Origin: Candidatus Villigracilis proximus
Lineage (GTDB): Bacteria; Chloroflexota; Anaerolineae; Anaerolineales; Villigracilaceae
Assembly: GCA_016715195.1 (NCBI GenBank)
Contig: JADKBB010000065.1
Coordinates: 1-64,000, forward strand
Direction of reading: 5' to 3'
DNA: 64,000 nt
Part shown: piece by piece, positions 34,119 through 42,949 of the stretch
Layout of the letters: the number at the start of each line of letters is the position of its first letter
How positions within the stretch are numbered: position 1 is the stretch's first letter
Translations under genes and position numbers: made by a program
Notes under the pieces: generated by a model
Told to the model about the DNA's origin: nothing
What the model saw: the letters and a program-made list of their open reading frames with translations, nothing else
The model's database searches: none

Positions 34119-35495
34119 ATGGACACAAACCCCGATAACTGGCAAAATTTTTACACAGCTGAGCAAGCCCAATGGAATGACGCACGCAGATCGTTTCTGA
34201 TCATTTTTAATATTTTGGCGGGGATATCCTTGTCGATAGTATTTTTTATTTTATTCACCCCCGGCTTTATGCTCAACAGTTTAGCCTACGTACATTTAAA
34301 CCCATTAATAATTATTTTTATTACATTAATAATTCCATTACTGATTGCGGGGGCGGGGATTTTATACATCTTTAATCTTGTTGTGATCTTTTTTGATACT
34401 TTATACAAGCCGCCTGAAGGCACGAATTCAAAAAAACTCATCCGCAGACGTTTGTTTGGAATTCCACCTACTCCCCCGCCGCTCAACTCGATTGTGCATT
34501 ACCCGTTTGTTGTCGCTGCCAACGGGGAAATAAAAAAAGATGATGAATACGCAAAATGGCTGGGTGGACCTGCCGGTCTGGTCATTCTGGACGGCACAGC
34601 GCTATATCTGGAGCGCGGAACCCGCTTTTCGCGTGTTGTGGGGCCGGGAATTGCTTTTCTTGAAAAATATGAAACTGTAAAAGAAGCGGTTGACCTTCGT
34701 CCACAAACATATCAAAACAAAGTGGAAGCCTGGACCAAGGATGGAATTAAAGTTGAATTCATGGCTAAAATTATTTGTCAAATTGACGATCCGCATCAAC
34801 ATATTCCTTCCAAAGATCTGGTACCCGTTTCAGTAAGAGACGATGGAACAATCGCAGGAGAGAACACACCCATGTATCCTTGTCCATCTCTAAGTGTGCG
34901 TAAAGCGGTTGAATGGACAAAGGTTAAGAGAGCAATAAACACAAGCGATCAATCTGAAGAGTTATATCAATCCAAGTGGCTGGAGGGTGCCTGGGGAAAG
35001 GTACAAGGGAAGCTGGCTAATTACATATCAAAACGACACCTCGAAGACCTGTTTGTTTCCGCAAACCAGGGTATTGCCGGAAAAATTCTCTCCATGCAGG
35101 AGCGCGAAAAATTAAGAAGTGAACTGGACCAAGAGTTAATAATGAATGCTGGAGTTTCCCTCATCGATATGCAAATAGAGAGATTTATGATCGAGTCTCC
35201 TGTGAACGAAAAACGAATTGAAAAATGGATGGCTGAATGGAAAGCAAAAGCCGATATCCGCGGAGGAACAGCCGGGGCAGAGGGGAAGAAGTCTATTGAG
35301 AGTGCAAAAGCGGAAGCACAGCACAGTTTATTACTACAAATTGCAGATGAACTAAGCAAGGCTAATCCAGATACCTTGCACGATTCTGCGCTACTGGCTT
35401 TATCGAGAATATTAGAACAAAATCAGGGAGATCCCTATGCATCTGCCTACTTAAATGATGCGATCGAAAATATCAAAGAAATTCTTAAAAACTAA
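34119..35495 (+). CDS. SPFH/band-7-like membrane protein (second of a pair)
   Basis: A 458-residue protein from ATG 34119. Two hydrophobic spans occupy residues about 25-50 and 63-98. The SPFH-like domain follows (GPAGLVILDGTALYLERGTR then VDLRPQTYQNKVEAWTKDGI). The C-terminal region is helical with an AKADIRGGTAGAEGKKSIES stretch reminiscent of flotillin-like coiled coils. It starts 5 bases after the first SPFH gene and runs into the TPR-S24 gene with 12 bases between. Confidence 0.75.
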   Translation: MDTNPDNWQNFYTAEQAQWNDARRSFLIIFNILAGISLSIVFFILFTPGFMLNSLAYVHLNPLIIIFITLIIPLLIAGAGILYIFNLVVIFFDTLYKPPEGTNSKKLIRRRLFGIPPTPPPLNSIVHYPFVVAANGEIKKDDEYAKWLGGPAGLVILDGTALYLERGTRFSRVVGPGIAFLEKYETVKEAVDLRPQTYQNKVEAWTKDGIKVEFMAKIICQIDDPHQHIPSKDLVPVSVRDDGTIAGENTPMYPCPSLSVRKAVEWTKVKRAINTSDQSEELYQSKWLEGAWGKVQGKLANYISKRHLEDLFVSANQGIAGKILSMQEREKLRSELDQELIMNAGVSLIDMQIERFMIESPVNEKRIEKWMAEWKAKADIRGGTAGAEGKKSIESAKAEAQHSLLLQIADELSKANPDTLHDSALLALSRILEQNQGDPYASAYLNDAIENIKEILKN

Positions 35496-35507
35496 ACTGG
35501 TGAAAAA

Positions 35508-36563
35508 ATGAATCTGTACTTTATGAATGCAATCGAAAGGCTTGAGTATAAAAGTGACGGAATTACCGGGCTTCAAATAAAGGCCTGTGCGCTGAGAACC
35601 ATGTCAGATGCAGAATTGCTTCTCAAGGAATTAAATCAACACATTGAGATTAGCTCAAAAAACCGCAGCAAAGATGAGTTTCCTTTTTATTACCTGCTAA
35701 ACGCTTATTGCCACCTGTTTATTGACGAGTTTGAAGAGGCAAATAAATATAGCGTTATGGCAATTGAAAATTTCAGAGTTTGCGGCATGACCTGGAACGA
35801 AGCGGTTGGGCATTGGGTGTTGGGCCTTATTTATCGTACAGAAAAAAAAGGCTATTTGTATCTGGCTGAATTGGACAAAGCACTGGCAATCGTCAGCCCG
35901 ATTACTGCAGATTACCTTGCTCAAGGGGACTACGAATCTGCTACGAGATGCGATCAGGTCAAAAAGGAGCTTGAAGAACAAAGGACTCTCGCCTTAAAAT
36001 TAGGGACAGGCCCTCTTGGTTCAACAGGCGGGAAACGCGAAGAAAAACCGACGGATAAAAACAGAGACTATCTTATTCTCCCGTGGATTCCAGTATATCA
36101 ATCAGTACGGGGAGGAACCAAAGGAGTCGTATGGGCAGATCCTCCCGCTGAAAAAATGGTGGCAGTAGGCGAAGTTGAAATTGAAAACGTTCCTCATGTA
36201 CTACACACCATCAAGAAAACCGCCAGAATCGACCATCAGATCATGCTCAGATCCGGGATGAAATATGGATGGGCAAAGGTGGAAGGTCACAGCATGGGCG
36301 GCGCACATCCCGTTCCAATCTGTAACGGGGATTACGTGCTCTTTTATGAAAACCACCAACCTCAGGACAATGATATTGTTATCGCATCTCATCTGACATC
36401 TTCTGGTGACTTTGCCTATATGGTTAAGAGATATAAACTATCTGAAAATCAACTGGTTTCAGAGCCTACTCCTACAGACACAGGATACTATTTTTCAATC
36501 AATATAAGTCAGGACCACCAATTTCTCGGAGTGGTAATTGCCATTGCGAAAAATCAGATTTAA
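35508..36563 (+). CDS. TPR-like protein with C-terminal LexA/S24-type Ser-Lys domain
   Basis: A 351-residue protein. Residues about 30-165 are helical with TPR-like repeats (YYLLNAYCHLFIDEFEEANK, then a WVLGLIYRT/ALAIVSP pair). Residues about 240-350 resemble an S24/LexA autoprotease domain: VEGHSMGG places S262, CNGDYVLFY follows, and AYMVKRYK places K307, giving a plausible Ser-Lys dyad. No DNA-binding HTH is seen. It is the last gene of the SPFH cassette; it might sense stress and cleave itself or a partner. Confidence 0.75.
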   Translation: MNLYFMNAIERLEYKSDGITGLQIKACALRTMSDAELLLKELNQHIEISSKNRSKDEFPFYYLLNAYCHLFIDEFEEANKYSVMAIENFRVCGMTWNEAVGHWVLGLIYRTEKKGYLYLAELDKALAIVSPITADYLAQGDYESATRCDQVKKELEEQRTLALKLGTGPLGSTGGKREEKPTDKNRDYLILPWIPVYQSVRGGTKGVVWADPPAEKMVAVGEVEIENVPHVLHTIKKTARIDHQIMLRSGMKYGWAKVEGHSMGGAHPVPICNGDYVLFYENHQPQDNDIVIASHLTSSGDFAYMVKRYKLSENQLVSEPTPTDTGYYFSINISQDHQFLGVVIAIAKNQI

Positions 36564-36630
36564 GCCCGCCGCTTCTGACCTTTTGCCTATCGTCCCCTTT
36601 CAACTTCAACATCTCCCCTAAGTGGCGGAG

Positions 36631-36673
36631 ACAAACACTCCCCAGCTGATGGATGCAGCCGGGGAGTGTTTGT
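36631..36673. terminator. Hairpin terminator after the TPR-S24 gene
   Basis: ACAAACACTCCCC and GGGGAGTGTTTGT form a perfect 13-bp stem with a loop of about 17 bases. The rest of the 36564-36813 gap has no gene I can support. Confidence 0.65.
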
Positions 36674-36813
36674 TATACGATGAGTTCACGGTTGATATTC
36701 TGCCCTGGATTAATTCGGCTACCAGAATCTAGGATTTCGCTGAAATTCCCTGCCCATTTTTAGATGAAATTAAGAATCCAGCCAGGCATAATTTTTTAAT
36801 CCAAGGAGATTAT

Positions 36814-38490
36814 ATGAAATCACTGTTTCTAAAATTTTTTCCGTTAGTGCTGATTGCAAGTCTATTTCTTGCTTCCTGCTCTCCATCGCTTCCAGCAGCC
36901 CCGATTGTGGTGCTTGTGCCAAGTACCACACCTGAACCGGACGCAACAAGTATTGCATCACAAAGTGACGATGTCTGGGATCGTATTGTGGCGAACAATA
37001 AAATCGTCGTAGGCACATCCTGGCATTATCCGCCTTTTAGTACCATTGATCCTAACTTTCAAGTGGTGGGCTTTGATATTGCTTTGATCGAAGAAATCGG
37101 ACGCCGCCTGCAAATTCCAGTTGAAATCCAAAACTATGCTTTTGAAGGACTTCCCGGCGCATTACAGATCAATCAGATCGATCTGGCAGTTGCGGCCATC
37201 TCCGTTACACCAGAACGCGCCAGTCAAATGTTGTTCTCACCGATTTACTATGTCAACGAAACCGCGATTCTTGCAAGAAATGACGCACTCGTAACAACCA
37301 TCACCGATTTCAATCAACTGGCTAAATTTCGCGTGGGTGTACAACGTGGCACTACGTATGAAAGCATGGCGCAAAATCTACTGGTTGATACCGGATTAAT
37401 GAACGCAGATAAATTATTTCGTTACATGCAGACCGATGAAGCCGTGCGGGATCTGATCGAAAACCGGATTGATGTAGTAATCGTTGGACAGGCAACAGCC
37501 AGTTACTACGGCTCCCGTCAGGACCTGCGTGTGGCTGGCAAAGGATTCGAGCAGCAAAATCTGGCCATTGCAATGCGTGCAGAGACGCCGCGTTTGAAGG
37601 CAGAGATCGACCGGGTCATGGATGAAATGCTCATTGATGGGACGATTCTGGGATTTATTCAACAATATATTCAGAGTGACCTTACCGGGATCTTATCCAC
37701 GCCGCTCGCGCCGAATCCATCAATTTCCACCCCCGTATCCCCCGTCCCGACGGTTGATCCGCCTGTTTGTGTGGATGGGATGAAATTTATTGCAGATGTA
37801 ACCTATGGCGACAACAATATGAAAAATCCGCCCTACGTCACACCTGAAGAAGGGTTTGTAAAAATCTGGCGTGTCCAAAACACCGGAACCTGCACATGGA
37901 CGCCCGATTATCAATTCTTATATGCTTATGGAAATGTGACTGCTGCACAAATGAGCGGACAGCCATTAAATATTCCCACAAACGTCGCTCCCGGACAAAC
38001 CATTGATTTAAGCGTAACCCTGATCGCGCCAAAAGATCCATTAACCTATCAGGGATTCTGGCAGATTGAAAATGCCGAAGGGCAGCGTTTTGGTCAGACG
38101 ATTTGGGTGGCCGTCACCACACTCGCGGATCAAGATAATCCGGTTGCCACCGGACAACCCTCAGGCAATTATTGCACAGTGACGGTTGCCGCACCAAAAA
38201 ATTCAGTTAAGGCTCTCAGCAATTTCAACACAGTCTGGGAAGTCAGAAATATCAGTGGATATGATTGGCGTACAGATTCAGTGGATTACGAATTTATCAG
38301 CGGCACAAAGATGCACAAACAAGCTGGTTATGATCTCACTCAAACCATCAAAGACGGGGAAAGCGGACAAATCATCGTGGAGATGGTTGCCCCCGGCGAA
38401 CCCGGTTTATATGGCAGCACCTGGACAATCGTCTCCGGCAGCAGAACTCTTTGTGTTCTGTATGTAACGATAACTGTGACTGCAAAATAA
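36814..38490 (+). CDS. Solute-binding lipoprotein (SBP_bac_3) with C-terminal NBR1-like Ig domains
   Basis: A 558-residue lipoprotein. The lipobox is LFLASCS near residues 18-24. Residues about 50-290 form a periplasmic amino-acid-binding protein fold (GTSWHYPPFSTIDPNFQVVG, FDIALIEEIGRRL). After a Pro/Ser linker, residues about 325-435 match an NBR1-type Ig-like domain (FVKIWRVQNTGTCTWTPDY, GFWQIENAEGQRFG). A second diverged copy (WEVRNISGYDW, GLYGSTWTIVSG) follows. No permease or ATPase gene is adjacent. The fusion is common in Anaerolineae lipoproteins and supports the taxonomic guess. Confidence 0.88.
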   Translation: MKSLFLKFFPLVLIASLFLASCSPSLPAAPIVVLVPSTTPEPDATSIASQSDDVWDRIVANNKIVVGTSWHYPPFSTIDPNFQVVGFDIALIEEIGRRLQIPVEIQNYAFEGLPGALQINQIDLAVAAISVTPERASQMLFSPIYYVNETAILARNDALVTTITDFNQLAKFRVGVQRGTTYESMAQNLLVDTGLMNADKLFRYMQTDEAVRDLIENRIDVVIVGQATASYYGSRQDLRVAGKGFEQQNLAIAMRAETPRLKAEIDRVMDEMLIDGTILGFIQQYIQSDLTGILSTPLAPNPSISTPVSPVPTVDPPVCVDGMKFIADVTYGDNNMKNPPYVTPEEGFVKIWRVQNTGTCTWTPDYQFLYAYGNVTAAQMSGQPLNIPTNVAPGQTIDLSVTLIAPKDPLTYQGFWQIENAEGQRFGQTIWVAVTTLADQDNPVATGQPSGNYCTVTVAAPKNSVKALSNFNTVWEVRNISGYDWRTDSVDYEFISGTKMHKQAGYDLTQTIKDGESGQIIVEMVAPGEPGLYGSTWTIVSGSRTLCVLYVTITVTAK

Positions 38491-38506
38491 TTTTAGATAC
38501 AAACTT

Positions 38507-38550
38507 AATCATCCGGTGCTCCTCAAAATATTCCTGGAGTACTGGATGAT
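38507..38550. terminator. Hairpin after the solute-binding lipoprotein
   Basis: AATCATCCGGTGCTCC and GGAGTACTGGATGATT form an imperfect stem around an AT-rich loop. There is no strong U tract, so strength is uncertain. Confidence 0.5.
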
Positions 38551-38654
38551 TGCAAAGCCTGTCTCAAAAAATTAAATCCGTCTATTACAAATGACAATCT
38601 AAAAAATGACGAAGGGCCAAACAGTGAACAGAAAAAAGATAAAAACGGTGTCGC

Positions 38655-39623
38655 ATGGATTTTAAGGATTATTACGAAATATTGGGCGTAGCACCAACTG
38701 CCGACAAGAAAATAATTCAACAAACCTTTCGGCAGCTAGCGCGCAAGCATCACCCTGATGTAAACCCGGGCAATAAAGACGCGGAAGAAAAATTCAAAAC
38801 GATCAATGAGGCGTACCAGGTTTTATCAGATGTAAAACAGCGCAAGAAATATGATGAGTTGCGCGCACAATATCAGCAATGGCAAAAGACGGGCGGACAA
38901 CAGCAACAGGATTTCGACTGGCAAAATTGGTCAGCGCAGCCCAATAAAGGCGCACACACTCAACACGCCAACGCCGAAGACCTTGAAGACCTTTTTGGAA
39001 ACACATCGCCATATTCAGATTTCTTCTCCAGTATTTTTGGCAGCAAAGCCAGTAATGGACGAAGTGCCCCGCCTCGTCCGCGCCGTGGGCGGGATGCTGA
39101 ATACGAAGTGGACCTGACGCTGGAAGAGGCTTTCCGTGGCGCACAGCGTTCACTGGAAATGGACGGGCATCAAATTCAGGCGGTAATCCCACCTGGAGTC
39201 CGCACTGGAACGCGAGTCCGTCTGTCTGGTAGAGGCGAATCGGGAAAAAACAACGGTGCGGCTGGAGATTTGTACTTAATCATCAAAGTTTTACCCAATG
39301 AACTATTTGAGCGCGATGGTGACGATTTGCACCTCGACACAGCAGTGGATATCTTCACAGCGATTGCTGGCGGTGAAATCCGCATTCCAGCGCTGGAACG
39401 CCCGTTGACTCTGATGATTCCGCCGCGCACCAATGCCAACCAGACTTTCCGTATACGCGGCAAGGGCATGCCTAATTTACATGACCTGAATAAGCGCGGA
39501 GATATGTTTGCCCGTGTCAAACTGGTTCTACCTAATGCCTTAACCGATCAGGAAATAGACAGCATCACAGCATTGGCTTCAGCCCGCCAAAAACAAGCTG
39601 TACCAGGTGAGGTCAAATTATGA
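38655..39623 (+). CDS. cbpA: CbpA/DnaJ-class co-chaperone
   Basis: A 322-residue J-protein of the CbpA type. The J domain covers residues 1-68 with the HPD motif in RKHHPDVNPG. A Gln/Gly-rich linker follows, then the two beta-rich C-terminal client-binding domains (EYEVDLTLEEAFRGAQRSLE, LPNELFERDGDDLHLD). No zinc-finger domain is present. It overlaps the CbpM-like gene by four bases, the standard CbpA-CbpM layout, and a decayed ClpB fragment lies 0.8 kb downstream. Confidence 0.93.
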   Translation: MDFKDYYEILGVAPTADKKIIQQTFRQLARKHHPDVNPGNKDAEEKFKTINEAYQVLSDVKQRKKYDELRAQYQQWQKTGGQQQQDFDWQNWSAQPNKGAHTQHANAEDLEDLFGNTSPYSDFFSSIFGSKASNGRSAPPRPRRGRDAEYEVDLTLEEAFRGAQRSLEMDGHQIQAVIPPGVRTGTRVRLSGRGESGKNNGAAGDLYLIIKVLPNELFERDGDDLHLDTAVDIFTAIAGGEIRIPALERPLTLMIPPRTNANQTFRIRGKGMPNLHDLNKRGDMFARVKLVLPNALTDQEIDSITALASARQKQAVPGEVKL

Positions 39624-39898
39624 CTCCCGAAAACACATCCACAAAAAAATATTGGTACCGTCCATACGAAGACTATGAGTCGCGCAGTCAACGCCGACTT
39701 CAAGCAGACTTGGGTGTTGATCCAACCGCCGTTGAAGTGATCTTGCACCTGCGCCGTCAGGTTGTTGAATTGCAGTCACATATCCGTCAACTGGAAATTG
39801 AACTAACAGCACACCACGACAGCCAACAGGTACGTCTGACCCGTTATCGAAAAGTCTATTACGAAGCCACTTGGATCGAACAGGAATTTCAGAAATAA
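39620..39898 (+). CDS. CbpM-like chaperone modulator
   Basis: A 92-residue helical protein that starts in an ATGA overlap with cbpA. ADLGVDPTAVEVILHLRRQV near residues 29-48 and a coiled-coil segment (VVELQSHIRQLEIEL) fit the MerR-like CbpM family that binds the J domain and inhibits CbpA. The N-terminal part is short. Confidence 0.75.
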   Translation: MTPENTSTKKYWYRPYEDYESRSQRRLQADLGVDPTAVEVILHLRRQVVELQSHIRQLEIELTAHHDSQQVRLTRYRKVYYEATWIEQEFQK

Positions 39899-39911
39899 AG
39901 GAGAACGATCA

Positions 39912-40253
39912 ATGGAAAAAACTGCAAAAATAAACCGCATGGCAATAATTAGTCTTATAAGCGGACTTGTCGTAATAGCCCTGCTTGATTTCGGCATGAT
40001 TCGGGAATCATTTCCAGCATCACTAACATACGCCAACACCATCCGCGCCATTATGCGTTTATCAGTTTCTGTACAATATTTCTATGGAGCTGTGGCTCTA
40101 TTAACGGGTATTCTTGCGCTAAAACAGATACAGAAAAAAAATGGGGAAGAGAAAGGCAAAACCTTTGCCTGGATTGGCATTGTTCTTGGCGCGGACTATA
40201 TCCTCTTTGGATTGCTTGTCTTCATTATATTTTCGGCTCAACTCCTAACTTAA
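39912..40253 (+). CDS. Small membrane protein, DUF4190-like
   Basis: A 113-residue protein with three hydrophobic spans (about 10-30, 52-70, 86-110) and a GGAGAA site before the ATG. A GILALKQIQKKNGEEKGKT stretch with TFAWIGIVLG recalls DUF4190 proteins. Function unknown. It lies between the chaperone pair and the ClpB remnant. Confidence 0.6.
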   Translation: MEKTAKINRMAIISLISGLVVIALLDFGMIRESFPASLTYANTIRAIMRLSVSVQYFYGAVALLTGILALKQIQKKNGEEKGKTFAWIGIVLGADYILFGLLVFIIFSAQLLT

Positions 40254-40397
40254 GTCTTTATCAGAAATGATAGAAAGAACACCCAGACACTCCCTGGCAC
40301 TGCCCGCCAGGGCAAGTGTGCGCCGCGCACCAGTGCGGTGAGGTTTTGAATGACGGATATTTTTTTGATCAGGACAACCTTCGAAACGGTTACGTCT

Positions 40398-40631
40398 GAG
40401 ATAGCACGGAGGATTTTACGAATCGTGAAAAACACAACAAAAATCGCAGAGGGCTTTACTCACCGATGACGCACGCCGCTCAAAAGGGCGACCCAGCGTG
40501 AGTTGCAGGATCCACTTGCAGTTAAGATTCTAAGCGGTGACTTCCACGAAGGTGAGACCATCCACGTAGAAAGTAGAAATGGGAAGTTGGAGTTCACTTC
40601 ACACGTGGCAGACAAATTAGCGGTTCTGTAA
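40398..40631 (+). pseudogene. ClpB C-terminal remnant
   Basis: Reading frame from 40398 translates to EIARRILRIVKN, then IAEGFTHR, an in-frame TGA, then RTPLKRATQRELQDPLAVKI and GDFHEGETIHVE, ending in a TAA at 40631. This is the C-terminal small domain of the ClpB/Hsp100 disaggregase (compare the ARPLKRAIQRELQ-type motif). About 77 codons survive; the rest of the gene is missing. In many bacteria clpB follows cbpA-cbpM, so this is probably the relic of a normal chaperone operon, later interrupted by small membrane genes. The remainder of the 40254-40674 gap shows nothing recognisable. Confidence 0.75.
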
Positions 40632-40674
40632 CAATGGACACACAATTCAGACTGACAGAAAAGGAAAATCGATT

Positions 40675-41259
40675 ATGAATACCTCAACACAGACCTTACC
40701 AGCCGGATATATCCAATCCGGTCAGATTGACCTAAAAAAAGACAAACGCCTAGCCATCCTGTTGAATATTGGCGCGTTTATTGTCTTCATCCCTATGTTT
40801 TACTTGTTGTCTGGTTTCACAGCGTGGGTTCGCCCGGATATCACAAATTTTTCGGTGACCATAACAATCGTAAAGGTGTTCAGCGCGATTGGATTGGTAG
40901 TGCTTGTCTTAATCATTCATGAAATCATCCACGGACTATTCTTCTGGATTTTTTCTCGCGGCATGCCTGTGTTTGCTTTGCGCCCGTTATATGCGTATGC
41001 TGGCGCGCCCACCTGGTTTTTCCCCAAGCGCCAATACGCCATCACCGCGCTTGGCCCGCTGGTCATCATCGGCGCTGTGGGGCTGCTGCTCTTGCTGCTG
41101 GCACCCATAAGCTGGATTCCAATGATCGCGTTTTTGGTGGCATTGAATACGGGCGGGGCAATCGGAGATGTTTTCGTTTTCTTCCGCCTTTTAAAGTGTT
41201 CGCCAACAAGTTTTGCGAATGACACCGGGGAAGTCGTGACTTTCTTCGAACGCTCATGA
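40675..41259 (+). CDS. DUF3267-type membrane zinc metalloprotease
   Basis: A 194-residue membrane protein with four to five hydrophobic spans. The metal-binding motif HEIIHG (HExxH) lies at about residues 82-87 inside a span, as in DUF3267 proteins related to site-2-type proteases. A downstream GGAIGDVFVFFRLL segment may supply a third ligand. Start ATG 40675 has an AAGGAA site. Confidence 0.75.
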   Translation: MNTSTQTLPAGYIQSGQIDLKKDKRLAILLNIGAFIVFIPMFYLLSGFTAWVRPDITNFSVTITIVKVFSAIGLVVLVLIIHEIIHGLFFWIFSRGMPVFALRPLYAYAGAPTWFFPKRQYAITALGPLVIIGAVGLLLLLLAPISWIPMIAFLVALNTGGAIGDVFVFFRLLKCSPTSFANDTGEVVTFFERS

Positions 41260-41277
41260 TCGGAAGGAGTGTTTACA

Positions 41278-41523
41278 ATGAAATTACTTCAAAGACTTGG
41301 CTTCACCAAAGCCGACGAAACGGACATCCAGATCGCCTTATTTGCAGTTCGATCTAGCTGGCTTGTGACCATGATTGCTCTCCTGATCTGGTCTACTTAC
41401 GATGTCATAACGAAACAGACAATTACAATGCCGTTGAACATCTTGCTATTCGGCGGAATTGTCTATTTCTTCACCTATCTGTATATGCGGAGGAAGCTAA
41501 AAGGAGAAACCCATGTCCAATGA
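41278..41523 (+). CDS. Small membrane protein, unknown
   Basis: An 81-residue protein from ATG 41278, supported by an AAGGAG site. Two hydrophobic spans lie at about 25-42 and 53-70. Its last codons overlap the next small gene by 11 bases. Unknown family. Confidence 0.6.
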   Translation: MKLLQRLGFTKADETDIQIALFAVRSSWLVTMIALLIWSTYDVITKQTITMPLNILLFGGIVYFFTYLYMRRKLKGETHVQ

Positions 41524-41701
41524 GCAGAAAGACCCTCAACCAAAGAAACCCCAAGATCAAATCGGCCTGTGGCTCGTCATCGGCGCCGGCATCGGAGTTA
41601 CGTTTGGCATCATATTCGATAATCTCCCGATCGGCATCTCAATAGGAGCAGCCCTCGGTCTGATTTTTGGCGCTGCGCTTTCGCTAAAGAACAAAAAGTA
41701 A
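41513..41701 (+). CDS. Small glycine-zipper membrane protein (tandem copy 1)
   Basis: A 62-residue protein: a charged N-terminus (MSNEQKDPQPKKPQDQ) then a Gly-rich hydrophobic region with GxxxG-like spacing (GAGIGVTFGIIFDN, GISIGAALGLIFGAAL), likely a hairpin of two short spans. A near copy follows at 41781. An AAAAGGAGAAAC stretch overlaps the gene before it and provides the ribosome site. Confidence 0.7.
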   Translation: MSNEQKDPQPKKPQDQIGLWLVIGAGIGVTFGIIFDNLPIGISIGAALGLIFGAALSLKNKK

Positions 41702-41780
41702 GGGGTTCTTTTTACGCCATCAAATTTACCTGATCCTACAAGATCGATTCGTATTCAAAATAAGTATAGAGGAAAAAAAC

Positions 41781-41972
41781 ATGTCCAATGAACAGAAAGA
41801 TCCCCAATCAAAGAAAACAACCAACCAACTCGGCTTATGGCTCTCCATTGGTGTCGCCATCGGCACGTCACTTGGCGTTGCCTTCGATAATATTCCCATT
41901 GGCGTCGCTCTCGGGATTATGCTCGGTACAGCTATTGGCACTTCGTTATCGCAAAAAAACAAAAAGGATTGA
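41781..41972 (+). CDS. Small glycine-zipper membrane protein (tandem copy 2)
   Basis: A 63-residue paralogue of the preceding gene, starting with the same MSNEQKDPQ. The hydrophobic half is diverged (GVAIGTSLGVAFDN, GVALGIMLGTAIG). The pair arose by tandem duplication. It ends 7 bases before the CPBP gene. Function unknown. Confidence 0.7.
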   Translation: MSNEQKDPQSKKTTNQLGLWLSIGVAIGTSLGVAFDNIPIGVALGIMLGTAIGTSLSQKNKKD

Positions 41973-41979
41973 GCTATCA

Positions 41980-42831
41980 ATGCAACAAACTTATTTGCAC
42001 AGCACGAACGTAACACATCCTATCCCACTCAGCACATATTTACTGCTGACTTTTGGCAGTGCCTGGCTTATCTGGTCACCGCTTTTGCTTGCTGAGTATC
42101 TGCATCTCACGCTGCCAGTACCATCTCTCGTTTTCATCACGCTGGGAACCTTTGCTCCATCCATCACTGCCCTATTCCTAACCTGGAGATACGCTGGCGG
42201 GACTGAACTACGCCGTCTGCTGGGACGGGCAGTAATCTGGCGCGTTTCCCCCGTTTGGTATCTGATCGCTATCGCTGGCCCGGCGCTGATCATGTTGCTT
42301 GCCATGGACGTACATGTTCTACTGGGCGGCACAATACCCGATTACGTCCCATTCGGTGTTCGCTGGTTAATTGTGGTGGTCAATTTTATTTTAATTTTGC
42401 TGATCGGCGGACCGCTGGGCGAGGAATTCGGCTGGCGCGGACTTGCTCTTCCGTCACTTGAGGCACGTTTTAGCCCGTTATGGGCAAGCCTTATATTGGG
42501 CGTTATATGGGCTGTATGGCATTTGCCCCTCTTCTTCATCTCAGGCTCAGCGCAAAGCAGCCTGCCTTTTGGGTTGTATGCCCTGCTGACAATCCCTCTG
42601 ACCATCTTGATCACATGGGTCTATCATGGTTCAGGCAACAGCCTGTTGCTAGCCATGCTCTTCCATGCCGCAGTCAACACCTGGTCTGGCCCCTTGATGA
42701 TCAGCCCTGAAGCGGCAGGCAGTACCAGACCGCTTGTTTTAGGTGTGATATTAACCTGGCTCACAGCACTTCTGGTCGTGGTAGGACGGAGAAGGGCTCG
42801 CTTCCAAAAAGAGAAACTTGAAAACGAGTAA
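41980..42831 (+). CDS. CPBP-family intramembrane metalloprotease
   Basis: A 283-residue protein from ATG 41980 with about eight hydrophobic spans. The CPBP (Rce1/Abi) motifs are EEFGWRGLALPSL, then AVWHLPLFF, then LFHAAVNTW, giving the Glu-Glu and His ligands of the intramembrane metal site. Bacterial members act in bacteriocin immunity, protein processing or signalling. Located after the two glycine-zipper peptides, which might be substrates; that is a guess. Confidence 0.88.
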   Translation: MQQTYLHSTNVTHPIPLSTYLLLTFGSAWLIWSPLLLAEYLHLTLPVPSLVFITLGTFAPSITALFLTWRYAGGTELRRLLGRAVIWRVSPVWYLIAIAGPALIMLLAMDVHVLLGGTIPDYVPFGVRWLIVVVNFILILLIGGPLGEEFGWRGLALPSLEARFSPLWASLILGVIWAVWHLPLFFISGSAQSSLPFGLYALLTIPLTILITWVYHGSGNSLLLAMLFHAAVNTWSGPLMISPEAAGSTRPLVLGVILTWLTALLVVVGRRRARFQKEKLENE

Positions 42832-42949
42832 TCAACTGCCTATACGCAGTTGATTACCGATAAATCCAAATCTCTTCACGCCTTATCAACCAGCAGACTT
42901 CAGTAAATCTAAGATTTTTGCAAGAGGTCTACATTCATATTTGTATTGT

